Shown here: in pieces, positions 1-12,281 of the stretch
Layout: each line of letters starts with the position of its first letter
Position numbering within the stretch: position 1 is the first letter of the stretch
Assembly: GCA_016801845.1 (NCBI GenBank)
Contig: CM028915.1
Coordinates: forward strand, 10,309,501 to 10,373,500
DNA from: Polydactylus sextarius
Taxonomy: Eukaryota > Chordata > Actinopteri > Polynemidae
Length of the DNA: 64,000 nucleotides
Direction: 5' to 3'
The notes under the pieces: generated by a model
The model's database searches: none
The model's input: the letters and a program-made list of their open reading frames with translations, nothing else
What the model was told of the DNA's origin: nothing
Made by a program: the position numbers and the translations under genes

Positions 1-834
1 TGCCTCAAGCACATTGAAAAGTTATATCCCAGAATGCTGACTATTGTAATTGTGCAGATCTCAGTCTCTATATCAGTTTGACATTTCAATCATTTAAATG
101 CCCTCTATTAGGTCATTACATTAGAAGGGTAAAGTTTAAAAGGAACTTTGATGCGCTGACTGAATGTGTAAGTGATGAATGATTCAGCGCTATCTCAGTC
201 AGTGCTGCATCATACACCTGCTGCTGCTTTTGTCTTCATTTCACTCACAGTGTCTCATGGGAAGTGGCTGCATTTTGTCATCTAGGGAGTTTTCCTCTTC
301 TTTGTTTCTGTTTCTGACTTTCTCATGCCCCCCACCCCCCCCTCCAAACACACATACGCAGCTGTATCTGACCACAGGCATAGTTATAACACAACAGGAT
401 GTTGTAGGGTGGATGTTTGAGGTGTGAAGGTTCACACAAGCAGTGACAAACAATATCTGTTTCTGAGAAGTAATTATTCATTATTCATGTGTCTAATTGA
501 CATGGCCTCTGTTAATTCATTGCTTGTATTTTTTAGTGTCCCCCCCTTTTTTTAAAAAAAAAAAAAAAAGCATAAAGGCCAGGATTTGAACCGAGCTCAT
601 CAACCACCCAACAGTCGGCAACATAATTCATTCTGCCCATTTCATGTTTATTCTTTGCAGATGTCTCTAGTGACAAGACAATAAGAAAGCAGAAGGACAA
701 ACAGAAGGACTATCATTATGTTTCTTGCTGCCGTTTGTTTACAACCAATGCAGAGATTCGTCAAATTGGCGCTGTCAGTCCTGGGCTGCATTGTTAGATG
801 CCAGAACTGTCAGTTTGAATAAATATTAGGATGG

Positions 835-836
<2 letters not shown>

Positions 837-866
<30 letters not shown>
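837..866. repeat. Poly-T tract (about 30 bp)
   Basis: Uninterrupted T run in intergenic sequence. It could be the tail of an old minus-strand retroposon, but no body is recognisable next to it. Confidence 0.9.
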
Positions 867-1868
867 CTTCACCACTGTCTTCCCTCTTTATCTGAAGCAT
901 TGACATACACCGGGCCTTGCAGAGGACTTCAAGATGAGCCCACTTGATAGCACAGCTCATACAGAGACAACATTATGATAATGTCCCTATAAGTAGTAGG
1001 GGGATGGGCTCAGTGTCATCTCTTCACATAGACAGAGCCAGCAGGGAGTCCACAGTCAACTGCATTTAGGGTAGTCTTTGTTGTTGTCTTAGCTCCCATC
1101 TGCGTTGATGTTTTGTTCCGGTCTGCATTTCCTCTCAGACATCATTATCGCTCTCATTAGAGGAATCTCCATCTCAGCTCCAAATGGAGAACAAAGTCTT
1201 GCAGTAACTCTTTCTCTCTCTTTGTTTGAGTGTGTGTATGTGTGTGTGACTCCAATCCAATATGCAAGTATAACTGCATATGCAAACTGCAAGTGGGCAC
1301 TTTAGTCCTTAACAGAGACTTAGCATCTCTGTTTTAATTTACTACTTTATATAGTCTTTACATTTATTATTTCGTCCTATTTAAAAGACTACGGCAGGGG
1401 AAGTAGTTCAGATTAAAGTAGAAGATGTGTGAAAAGTATACCAGAATGGATTCAAACCCATTTTGCCACAAGTGCACTGAATGTGTCTAATGCAACTAAG
1501 GCAGCAGGGTGTTCAAGCCAGTCGCCTTTGGAAGGTAAATGAGGGAGAAGAGAAGGCCATTCTGGTTTATCTGAGTGTATCAGGAGCTGAAGATAACCCC
1601 AGCGGTGTGTTTTCCAAGAAGTCATTTACTTCATTAACCCAGCCAGATCACTGAGGCCTCAGTAATCAACCTTGTCACACGTCCCATTAACTTCTCACTT
1701 GCTTGCTCCTTCTGACACACACGCACACACCAACACACACACACACACACACACAGTCCACAAGTCCACTTTTATCCTGTGCATCTGTACCTGCAACACA
1801 CAAGCGCAAGTTATCACTTACAACTGCATGCTTTCATTGTCTTCGCAGGTGAAGACCTTTTCTCCTGC

Positions 1869-1932
1869 GCACACACACGCACACCCACACACACACCCAC
1901 ACACACACACACACACACGCACATTAACACAT
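1869..1932. repeat. Imperfect (CA)n microsatellite
   Basis: CA dinucleotides interrupted by CG and CC steps. A second, purer CA run lies at 1732-1755. No function is inferred. Confidence 0.9.
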
Positions 1933-2920
1933 ACACACTCCCTCTACCTCTCTCTCTCAGCTAACCCCATTACCTCTGTCAGTCCCAGGGGTCTCTCAGC
2001 TCTGATGAACCCTCTGCTGCCCTGCGAGATTAGTGGACTCCCTCAGAAAAGCCCTTCATTGATTGAACGTGAGTCTCTCCTGCTCGCAATGTCAGCTCAA
2101 GGTTAGTGAGCTACGACTCTCTTATTCCGTGGCACAGTCAAAAGCCGCAGCGTTGTTATGAATGTCATTGTGTTATTATTATTTTAACTGTGCTGACTCC
2201 ACTGCTTATATTATTCATAAAGGCGGCAAACCAATTATTGACATTCACCTTCAGACTTTCTGTTTGCTTCTCCTCTCAGTCTTTCTCTCCAGTGGCCCCA
2301 CTTAAAACATTTGCAGAAGCCTTTATTAATTGTTAACTCATTTTTTTCTCCTTCTTCACCTCCTCATCTCAATCTCCCTTTCTCCCCATTGATGAAACCA
2401 CAGAGGCACTGTTGCCACATAAAAGCCTCAACATTTGGTAAAGTGGTTTTGAATGAGATTCACTTTTATGTATTGCAAATCAGTCACGGGGAAGCATTTA
2501 CTTTGCGTCCCACTTGAGGGAATGAAGATCTTCCAGATGCAAGAAAAAGAAAAAAAGAAAAAGAAAGGAAAAAGAAAAGAAAAGACAGGAAGAGATGAAG
2601 GAATGGGGCAAGCTCACAGTCTGTAACAGGGAGTTAGATAAATGGCTGTATCGGGAAGACAGATTGATCTTTTTTTATGTTGAACTTGATGAACATGAAT
2701 GACGCTCCAGATTTCCTGTAGCGGTGAATAGAGATGAAAGGATTATCAAGATATTTAGATCATTCAAGCAGGAACGTTGCCCTGCACTGCTGTCTCTTTC
2801 CTCCCCATCATAATTCAATATTTACAGTTTAAGCTGGAAAACTGCTCCCTCTTGGCTGCCTGTATCTGGTATCCATGGCAACAGATTTGAGAACAGGGCG
2901 CCTTCTGTATGTGTCCGTGC

Positions 2921-2990
2921 GCGCACACGTGTGTGTGTATGTGTGTGCGTATGTGTATGAGTGTGTGTGTGAGAGAGAGAGTGTGTAATG
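2921..2990. repeat. Imperfect (GT)n with a short (GA)n
   Basis: A GT run with CG and AT interruptions is followed by GAGAGAGA. Alternating CG/GT steps make the segment potentially Z-DNA prone. That property is inferred only. Confidence 0.85.
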
Positions 2991-5159
2991 TTTACTGATA
3001 CACTGCAATTGATTGGTTGTTGGGGAGCAGCTGTTGACCCCTCACTCTCAGGGGTCTCTTTGTATTCTTGCACACATCCCAAATCAATAAACACACATAC
3101 ACGTGAACGCATGCACACACACATACACACACACACACACTATTATTCTACATTAGTGAGGACTTATTTTACATTTAGATTCTATTTCTTTTCTCCAAAA
3201 CCAAAACAAATTTAAAGCCTAATTTTTCCCTGAAAAAACATCAACTTAAAATTCAAATAAAATGTGAGAAACAATAATATGTGGTCATCCTGAAAGTATT
3301 TTTTTCCCAAACTTACTATCATTATCAAAATAATAGAAAATAGAAAAATATAATCTAATAGAGATGATAAAGTAAAATGTACACAAACACATGCACAAAG
3401 TGAAATGATACAATATTGGCTCTGTGCCCATAACTAGAGAAATGAGCAAATAGGCAATAAAAAGTTGCTGTGGCATTGTTATGAAAACACTCCCAGAGAA
3501 AAGAGACTCTACACACACACACACACATGCACGCACGCACGCACACACAACACGTTTGTGAATCTAGTCAATGTGCCACAGCAGGGGAAGTGAAACGCAA
3601 CAACACCCAAACCGCTGATGGCATTGCAGATTTTTAACTACAGGTTTGAAACTGTGCTGAGTGTTTACATGCTACTGATCTCACAAGTAGAAATACCGCC
3701 TCGGCTAATGAAATATCTCCCGGTGAGTTGTTCTACACTTGGGCATGCACACAAATATCCACAAACACATGCCAGGGATGAGTAACAGCCACTGACTGTG
3801 GGGCACCACAGAGACGAAAGGTCATCTGACATCATTTGCATTGCTTGTTAATGTTAAAGGATGTTTTCCATACAAGGAAGGTCAAGTTTTGCATGGAGAC
3901 ACGATAAAAACATAACCCCTGACAGTGATGAATTAATGGAACAACTGTGGCTTGTTCAAAACTTGTTGATGTGGGTTTTCCACCTTGATGTAATTTGACA
4001 TATTAAGGGGAAAACACCAGTAACCTTACTCTGTACACCCACTCAACTCCACTTACACATCCATGTCTTCCTCTGAAGTAAATGAGCTGGCGTAGTGTAT
4101 ATATGTGCGTGGGTGTGTGTGTGTGTTTGTGTGTTATGCTGACTTTTGTTACACTGAACCCACGTCAAATTGGTCTTAATTATTCTCGACCCGTCAAATA
4201 ACAAAATCTCAAGTCATGCCAGTAGTTGCGGTTTATGAGCAAACCATTTCCTATTAAGACAAAGGTGATAAACCTTATTTATAGGTTAGCCCAGGGGTTT
4301 GCAAAATGTTTCAAGCTATGTTTCAAAACTCCCCCGGGGACACGCAATAGAGCAACATCTGATAAGATTTATGTGTTTAGTTATGAGTCAGCACAAGTTT
4401 ACATTGCTTTCTATTGTAGATGAGAAGAGAGGAAACCATATAACAACCGTGATAATTTTCTTTCTTCTATTAATCAGTTTGTTTTCTTTGAACATTTTTT
4501 CATCTTTGATGTGGTGCATTTTATTAAGACTTCTCTGCCTTGTCAATCGTACATATACTTTTATTTGTTTGTTTTTTCTTTGTTTTAATGCTTTGTCTCA
4601 TTAATCTGTGTTATATGTTTTGTAAGCTCCATGTTTCATGTTTTATGTCCTATCTTTTCTACACACACACACACACACTGTTGTAAAAGAATCTTAAATT
4701 CCTTCAAAGTAAAGTAAAGCAAAGCTGTTTTCTTGTTAAATAAGACTTAAATTGAATTATTTCAAAATTTTATGGGAGGTTGCTGGAAATTTTTTTGGCA
4801 AGAAGGATGATGGACAGCCAAAATGGATTTGGGGACTTTCTGGTATGATTCAGCTGCAGTGACTCTGGTTAATCTGGCGGAAGAACAATTTTATAGAGGG
4901 GCCAAATTTATTAGTGTCCAAGTCTCTGATGGAAGTTGGAAAAAGAAGGATCCAGTTGAACCGCTCATGAAAAAAAAATCTTCCTTAAAAGTTAAAGTTT
5001 AAGTCTCTGTAGGCAAATATTTGAAAATAAGAAAAAAAAAAAAAACAGTGCAAAACACCTTTCTCCAGAGACAGAGAAAACGACAAGGATTTTGCCAGAT
5101 GTTTTTTTGTACATTACATAAAAATAACACCATGTCTGTATGAGCAGTCCCACAGGAGG

Positions 5160-5900
5160 AGGCCTTGGGAGGCAGTAAGGGAGACGAAGCTGAGCGCGTT
5201 TGCTGCCAGGTGGAGGCGATGTCGCTCCTCCTCTCCTCTCCTCTCCTCTCTCCTCTGCTCTACTCGGCCAGAGCTCTCAGTCTGCTGGGTGAGATCATTA
5301 CCAGACACCAGGCTCCGGGACCTGACATTCACCGATCGGAAAAGCAGAGAGAGACACACACACACAGAGAGAGAGAGAAAGTAGCAGAGAAAGAAGGAAG
5401 AGAGGACGACCCCTGATCCGATGCAAACGAACCGGCGACAAAAACGCGACCCGAAGCAGCGTCTATTTTCTCGGATCGACTCCTGCGTCTTGCGCGCTGA
5501 CGGCTGAAAACGCGCGGTATTGTCGCTGACATTTCCCCGCTGGATTTGGGCTTGCAGTCGGATGCGGGCTTGTTTTGACTGCAGTAATAGTGCTACTCAC
5601 TCCCTCCTCCTCCGCCTCCACCTCCTCCTCCTACACCACCACCATCTCCTCCTCCTTCTCCTTCTCCCCTCTTCTCCCCTACCAACCGAGTAGCGGATTT
5701 GCGAGGGATCTCAGCGCCGTGCAGCTTCTCTTCCCCGAGTGACCAGCGAAATCTGCGAAGCACCGGAGACGCGCTCTGCACCGCCGCCACCACCACTACC
5801 ACCGCCGCTGCGACTCAAACCCCAGCGACACAGCCTCTTATTCCACATCTTATTTCTGCAAGGAATTGGGACATAAGCTCCAAGTTTCCGATTGGATTTT
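5160..5900 (+). promoter_or_regulatory. setbp1: CpG-rich promoter region of setbp1
   Basis: This is the most CpG-dense stretch in the window; CpGs cluster between about 5400 and 5840 while flanking DNA is CpG-poor. It contains CT-rich runs (5225-5260, 5600-5690) typical of TATA-less vertebrate promoters. It lies directly 5' of a good splice donor at 6198, and about 6 kb upstream of the first coding exon. I see no convincing TATA box, so dispersed initiation is likely. The exact start site cannot be read from sequence alone. Confidence 0.6.
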
Positions 5901-6197
5901 TTCTCCTGTGCGGCTACCTTGCTTCTGTCATCAGATCGGCTGCAAATCCTATTTTCGCTTTTTTTTTTCTCTCCTCCTCTCTCTCTTTCCAAAGCACCGC
6001 TGACGCCATTTTCCTCCGGGTTTTCTGTCAAAAAAAAAAAAATTATATATATACATATATTCTGGCACCGTTTGACAGCTCCCCGGGAGGCTGTCATCCC
6101 ATCCGTCGCCTGTGTAAAATGTGTCTAAATGGATTGTAAATGATCTTGATAAAATATTTACACGTTAGAGCCGAGTGTGTGACAACATTAGACATGG
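5340..6197 (+). other. setbp1: setbp1 exon 1 (5' UTR, 5' end approximate)
   Basis: The 3' boundary is set by the donor GTAAGT at 6198-6203. The 5' boundary is a guess inside the CpG-rich region. Human SETBP1 also has a noncoding first exon. The last four bases of this exon are ATGG (6194-6197), so splicing to exon 2 would open a short upstream reading frame (see the uORF entry). Several other ATGs and an A-rich/TA-rich stretch (6030-6060) precede it. Long frames crossing the exon have no recognisable domain. Confidence 0.5.
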
Positions 6198-8274
6198 GTA
6201 AGTAGCTCCGGCTGACTGGTCACATTCCACACCTGAATACACCTCTGCTGTAAATGTCTTAATGTTTTTATTAATATTATTGCTGCTGTGTGCATCTGCT
6301 TTTCATGTTAGTTTTCTTCTTTTTCATTTTTTCACACGCCACCTTGGCCTGTAGTCATTTGTTTAAAAGCATGTTGCCATTTCATTCTTAAATATGCATC
6401 ATATGACATGATATATGTGAAATTTCTTGCAGTCACATGCCACACAGATTCGACTAAACGCACACGCACGCGCGCACATACTCACACCAACACGCGCACG
6501 CCCGCGCGCCTTAGACCCAGACCACCTCGAGCAAAGCTGTGCCACTTGTACCTCCATTCATTATTACTGTGTTATACCTTAGTAATTAGGTGGCAGAGAG
6601 ATAAAACAGTTAATTAGGTCAATGGGATGAAGTGTCCACTACACACTTATCACAGGGCTGCTCACACTGTGCTGCTCACGCTCTCGCTTCAAATGTTTTT
6701 CTTCTGGTGGACCTCCTGCATCTTCACTGACATTGATAGTCCATCACATAGCATCACAGTCTGTGACATGCAGCAGGCACATGGTTGTTACTCCAGTCTG
6801 TCATGGTGCGATGCCACATTTTTTAACTGTTCGGTGAGAGTTGTTGGAAGATTTAATTTTTTTTCATCTGGACTCGGTTTTGTTCTTGTCAGTTCTGGTG
6901 GAGTTTGAGTCTAGAGAGACATGGGTTAAACTACATGCTTGGAAGTTTCAACCTGGCTTGTTTCATTTCTGAGATTTGCATTGATTCTTGTTTATTCTTC
7001 ATATAAAGCACAAGATCCACACATACCACCATAGCTACATCCAAGAGCTGCCCGCGTTCATAACAAGGTGGCATCCACGTTGTGATCCAGCAGGCTCAGT
7101 GGGAGCCAGCGCTCCTCCGCTCAAGCCTCATTTGTCAATAGCTGATCAGTTTCACGTGGCTTGGAGGTGATATTCTGTGGCCAGAAGTGATGGCCATTGC
7201 TCTCAGCTGTGTAGAGGAAGGTGAGGGCTCGGCGACACGCCACTATTATCAGCGGTACCCAGAAACCTCAGTCACAACCACAGCACCAGAAGATAAATAG
7301 AGAAACCTCAGTGAGTCAGGGAAAGTGTGGAAAATGATCAGGTCTCTAGGACATGTGGGACTGAATGTGTGGAAACGAACACTGGGTAAAAAAGAACAAG
7401 GACATGATAGGAGAGGCAATTGTAAGAGAGGTGCGTGACTAGGTGGAAAGAAATGGGGTTGAGGGATGGATAATAGAGGTGATTCAGACTCGGATAGAAC
7501 CATCGATCTTGTCTTGTTAACAGGTTTGGGGGAGTTGAAACTCCGGCAGCGATCTTTTTGTGGTGTAAAAGTATGAAGCAGGCTATTAAATCTCCTATTA
7601 GGTAATGAGATGCCCATGCCACCTTTAAATTAAAGCATGAGAAATCGATTAGGTGTATCCCCTTCTGAGCTGGATACCTCGGGTCGAAATAGGATCACAG
7701 AGAGGGAGGGAGGGGGGTGACGGGCGAGGGAGGGAATGTAAACGGGATCCAAGGACAAATCTAACTGTTGGCAGGCTCTCTTAGCAGAATATCAGCACTG
7801 GAGTACCTTTTGGCAGAGCACACAGAAAAAAAGAGAGTGGTGGAAGAGAGGGAGAGGTAGGAGGTGGTGGAGGGTAAAGGAAAGAGGTAGCACAGAGCAC
7901 AGAAGAGAGGAGAAAACAGAGGTGCAGGGGGAGGAGGAGGAGGGGGTGAAGGGAAGGAGGAAGACAGTTGGGGAGTAGGGGAGGTGTTTTTGCTGACAGC
8001 CATTTTGTGGCTTCTGCTGCAGTTAAAATGGTTTAACATTCATCTGCTTCTGCGGTGTAGTTAGGTGAGGATGGTTTTAGTGCTACCTGGCATATGGCTC
8101 ATCCAGAGGAGTGTGTGCGTGCGGGACAGCACGGAGCGGCTGCGAGGCCATCATTTTCTATTATGACTGTCCCACACATGGTGCTTTATGATTGCACTTC
8201 TAGCTGAACACATGCTTGTGCCATCCATGTTTCACTGGGAAGAGGATGGGTTTTAATTGCATTTCGTCATGTAA

Positions 8275-8305
8275 GGTGTATTCACCTTAAAAAGGTGAAT
8301 ACACC
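8275..8305. repeat. Perfect 14-bp inverted repeat (hairpin)
   Basis: The left arm 8275-8288 (GGTGTATTCACCTT) is the exact reverse complement of the right arm 8292-8305, separated by AAA. It is in intron 1, so the pre-mRNA could form a 14-bp stem with a 3-nt loop. The left arm also carries a shorter inner palindrome, AAGGTG-TATT-CACCTT (8273-8288). It is too short for a typical microRNA precursor. The function is unknown. Confidence 0.9.
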
Positions 8306-8698
8306 CCTTGGTGTGGGATGTTGGCTTCCCTCACCTTCCTCTGTACTGAGGACTAATAGACATCCAGTTTGAAAACTCATGTTGATGCCTATTTGATGTT
8401 GAAGTGCTAGAAACCTGAGGCCTTTCCTTTTGATATGTCTCCAGCCAACGATTGGATGCTTCTAAAAACATTGGTTTACATGATTGCCCCTTCAACACAG
8501 GGCAGGAATAAAAGAGAAAAATAGATAAATGAAAAATGAAAATGGCAGTCAGACAATGTTCATCATCCCTCTGAGTTACTCACTCATCCACAGCCAAGGA
8601 TGGCCAAGCATCTACTACACTCTCACATCAAAGACTAGGGGTCCTCACCTTGTGCAGTAACCCAGGCGTTTGGTGCGTTTGTGGATGTGTGAACGTGT

Positions 8699-8745
8699 GA
8701 GCGTGTGTGTGTGTGTGTGTGTGTGCATGTGTGTGCGCATCTGTC
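8699..8745. repeat. (GT)n microsatellite
   Basis: GT/GC alternating run in setbp1 intron 1, followed about 90 bp later by a (CT)n run (8835-8862). Confidence 0.9.
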
Positions 8746-9764
8746 TGCATGTGTGTATATGAGCTATTTGTGAGTCCACCTCAGGCTCTAGGCTGCTGGG
8801 TATGCAGCCTTAAAAGGTTGTGTTTCTGCTGCCATCTCTCTCCCTCTCTCTCTCTCTCTCTCTGTGTTTCTCACTCACACTCAGACTCTTTTTCTAGCCC
8901 TGTTTTGTCTGTGCGTCTCTATCATTCACCATCTCCGTTCTGTCCATCTGTATGCCATTATCGATGCTTTATCATAATTGTTTTCAAAAGGACAAGGCAA
9001 AATGTTGGAGGAGTGTCTCATTCACGGCCTCTCACATCCAGCACAGGGAATGACCTTATGCTATTTGAGAGGGAAGCTGGTTAGCGCTGGCAGTTTTGAG
9101 AACATAATAAAGCTATTTATGCAGTGAGTCTGGCCTCTCACAATCACCCTGCTGTCTGAGACTAGTTGAGGTGTGTATGTGTGTGTGTTTGTGTGTGTAA
9201 GAGTGAGAGAGAGAGAGAGAGAGAGAGGAGACAGTGAGGCTCAGGCTAGCTAGGCGAGGGAGGCCCGAGGAGGGGTCAGTCTTACATAAACTCTCAGCCT
9301 GTCTGCCAGTAACAGAGAACTAACACAGCTTAGGGCATCGAGCAGAGAGGGAGGAGGAATAGTCGTGACCCAGCTAAGTAGTTTACACAGTAATGGCCCA
9401 GAATGAAGATTGTACTGATGTATGACGCCATTTTGTTGTCATATGGGTTTAGAGTTGTGAGGGGGGTACCAAATCTGAGAAACAACACCTAAAGTGGATA
9501 AGTTTCTTTTTGATGTGTGTACGTGTGTGTGTGTGCTTGTGTGTGTGTGGTGTTGTGGTTGGCAGCTGTCTCATTTTCCTGTCATTGTCCGCAGTCACAT
9601 GACAGACAGGGTGGCTTTTGCACATGCCATTAGGGCGAGTCACCAAGCTGACATTAGGGACTATGAGGCTGGGAGAAGGACCAAACAGGATCATGTGGGA
9701 CTGAAGCTGGACTCACTGTCTTTTTGGTTATCCCTGTAAAACTTAGAATACTGAAAAAGTTATT

Positions 9765-10520
9765 GAAGGACCACAGCTGTGGTTTTGCATGTTTCAGGTC
9801 ATTAAATGCAAATTGCCTTTACTGTGCTTTACTGCTGACCATTTTCCAAAGCATACCATAAGCTTTTGGACTGACTTCCCAACTTCCAGGCAGCTGGGGG
9901 GGCTTTTTATTCATTTTAATGAGGTGTGAAAATCATCTTTCGGAGACTTTCCCGTGATAGTCAATCCGTCAAACTGAATTTTAGCCACTTTATTATTATT
10001 TATGTGTCAGTTTTAACTGATCAGTGTGACTGACAGGGTCTGGGTTATGTGACAGCGTCTATTTTGAAGTGTTAAAGTAAGGAGGCGTTGACACTTGAGA
10101 TTTTAGATTGAGTTCACAACTGATCACAAGCTTTATTGTTGAGGTCAAACTCGAAAGACAGTTACATTGTAAAAAGGCTGTGAATTTGGCATTTTCTTGT
10201 ATTGAATGTGTTGCTGCCAGGTTTAACTGTAGAGTCTCACCTTTTGAAGAAAGAATTTATTTCAGAGAAGTCCCCTCTCTGAAATGTAAAAAATATCACA
10301 ATGACACAAAAATAAAGTAGGCTGGACTTTCAGTGTGATGATGGATTGCTCACCTCGAGTAAGTTTTGCAAGTTCCTCTTCAGGCTGCACTCAATGACTG
10401 AATCAATGACTTCCAGGAAAGTAGTAAATCAATTGGCAAACTTATTAGTATGCTTTGGAAAATGTTTGGCAGTAGGAGTTCATATGCTTAAACATGCAAA
10501 ACCACTGTTTTGGTCCTTTA
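9765..10520. mobile_element. Fold-back / MITE-like element in intron 1
   Basis: The left end (GAAGGACCAC..., 9765 onward, to about 9870) and the reverse complement of the right end (about 10447-10520) share diverged terminal inverted repeats. Both begin A-AGGACCA, then GTGGTTTTGCATGTTT, and both share CATTTTCCAAAGCATAC further in. The core has no transposase-like frame, so it would be non-autonomous. A similar terminus occurs at 56064-56414. I do not recognise the family. The exact ends and any target-site duplication are unresolved. Confidence 0.5.
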
Positions 10521-12123
10521 AGGTTTTTTATTTCATACTCAACCACCATGAAGTTGCTAGAACCTACATGGAGATCCCTTATGAGTCAGCTTTGAAAGAC
10601 TGTGGTTTCAGATTGGCAAACCTTATGGCTAAAGAGAAGGTTCGCATAAACACACTTTTATTTAATTGAGCAAACATAGGAGAGAAAATGGTGACCTGAC
10701 TTCAGAGTTGGATACTGTTTGTGTTGAGTCTTAAACTGACAAGTTTTTTAAAATACCACTGTGGATTATGATTATTCAATCACACTGTAAGCATGTGCTG
10801 TGAGGCCTGCTGGGTATTATGATGAGGATCAGCTGTTAGTACAGTGCACACCGAGACAGTGCACACACATAGATAGCGTAAAATACCTACAGTAACCGTG
10901 TCAGAGAGTGTATTAACGGGGGGTAGGAGGTGGGCATTTCTCAGTGTGCATTGTAAACCTTTTGTGCTCTACAGGTCACTGTAAGTCTGCAGCGAGCCGT
11001 AAGCTTTCACTGGAGTCATGTCCACAGGTAGCGGTATAGTCTGAGTTCACATCAGTGTAAATGGTGTCAGTTTAAGCTCAGTGTGTGAGACAGCATTCCC
11101 CACTTCCAGCGCAGTCATGCCTCATGTCATATTGACTGATGGGATTCCCTGGAGCTGCAGTGAGAAGTGTAGTCCAGTGTTTGTTTTGGTCGCTTTCTGT
11201 TTATACGCCTGTGTGTAAGTAAGACTGTTTAAGTGCCTATGTGTGAATGTGTTTGCGTAAGTGTGTAATATATATCTACGCCTGCATGTGCAATGATCCA
11301 AATACTAAGACCTGAATCCTGTGAGAAATGGCTACCGCAACCTTTTCTCTAGAGAGTAGAAATAGCAGCAGGAGTGCAGAAATGTACACTCTGACAGCAA
11401 CACTGTCATTTGTGTGTGTATTTACGTGCATAAGTGTATGGAGTTTTTCATGCATGTGTGTAGCAATGCCACTGCATGCGTGTGTAAAACAGTTCAGACG
11501 CTGGTTTTTCCAGAGCAGCTCGTAAACCACATCTGGGGAAAGAATTTAGATTCCTTCCCTCCGTCTTTCTCTGCTGCCTTCCCTTTTCCCCCTGTGTGAT
11601 TCCCTCCCTTCTTCCCAGCTCTGGTGAAGAAAGAAAAAAAAAAAACAGAAGTCAGCTTCTTTCATTTTTTCAGTCTTGTGTCCTCAGGCTAACTTCAGCC
11701 TGGTTTTAGAGTAGAGAAGAGGAATGTCTTATTTTGCATTGATCACTCTCATGTCTGCACGGCTCTGCTTCAGATCTGTCGTGGGGATAGAATAAGGGAC
11801 GAAGCGAGCGAGAGAAGATTAGCAAAGAGTGAGTAAAGGAGAGAGTAGGGAGAGAGAGGAAGGCAAGTGGTAGTGGGAGTTAAAAGTGAGATTGTTTATG
11901 CAGGGTACAAAATGCAAATGAGAGTGTGGCAGCATGCCTCTGCAGCTCTGTGATGAGCTTGTGTGTTTGTCTTCATACACAACAGGCAGCTAGTGATGTT
12001 GATGACAGCAGACAGGCCTTTGCTAGGATGCAACACTGCAATGGAAGCGAAGGGCAGGACAGGACAGGATGTTTCAGATGCCTTTCTTTTACTAATCATA
12101 TCATTCACATGCTCTCTCCACAG

Positions 12124-12176
12124 ACTGTCCCTGGCTTCGCTGTGTTCCTGTGGGACAACCGACCCAACCCCAGTAG
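12124..12176 (+). promoter_or_regulatory. Possible splice-created uORF (17 codons), second part
   Basis: If exon 1 (ending ATGG at 6197) joins exon 2 at 12124, the junction makes ATG-GAC and a reading frame of 17 codons. It ends at TAG (12174-12176), about 105 nt before the main start. This is inference from predicted splice sites. A uORF here could lower translation of Setbp1, which is dosage-sensitive in mammals. Confidence 0.35.
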
Positions 12177-12281
12177 CTGATTGACAACAACCAACCAGCC
12201 GGACAGACTACTGTTCTCTTTCTTCCTTTTGGCTGGCCGCCACAGCTTCCCCCATCCTGACTGGCTCTGGCGGGAGCGTGG
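12124..12281 (+). other. setbp1: setbp1 exon 2, 5' UTR part
   Basis: The acceptor AG is at 12122-12123, after a pyrimidine-rich CTCTCTCCAC tract. The frame of the main start is closed upstream by TGA at 12258-12260, so the ATG at 12282 is the first in-frame start in this exon. Confidence 0.65.

Larger units (their letters stand above)
1..5159. other. Upstream intergenic sequence
   Basis: No exon that I can support. The stretch holds homopolymers (A-tract at 554-569, T-tract at 837-866), CA/GT microsatellites (around 1732-1755, 1869-1932, 2921-2990, 3511-3550) and otherwise unique-looking, moderately AT-rich sequence. Open frames here are low-complexity translations of CA repeats (His/Thr or Cys/Val runs) and show no domain. 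Confidence 0.7.
6198..12123 (+). other. setbp1: setbp1 intron 1 (5.9 kb)
   Basis: Bounded by GTAAGT at 6198 and an acceptor ending CTCTCTCCACAG at 12123. It contains a CpG/CA-rich stretch (6455-6525), GT/CT microsatellites (8699-8745, 8835-8862, 9175-9227), a perfect hairpin (8275-8305) and a fold-back element (9765-10520). No additional coding exon is supported. Confidence 0.6.

Noticed and set aside
1672..2106. 144-codon frame rich in His and Thr upstream of setbp1
   Set aside because: Mostly translated CA repeats; no splice or domain evidence.
5699..6139. 146-codon frame inside exon 1 as a possible protein
   Set aside because: It lies in the CpG-rich 5' UTR, has no domain, and its bias is explained by CpG and pyrimidine content.
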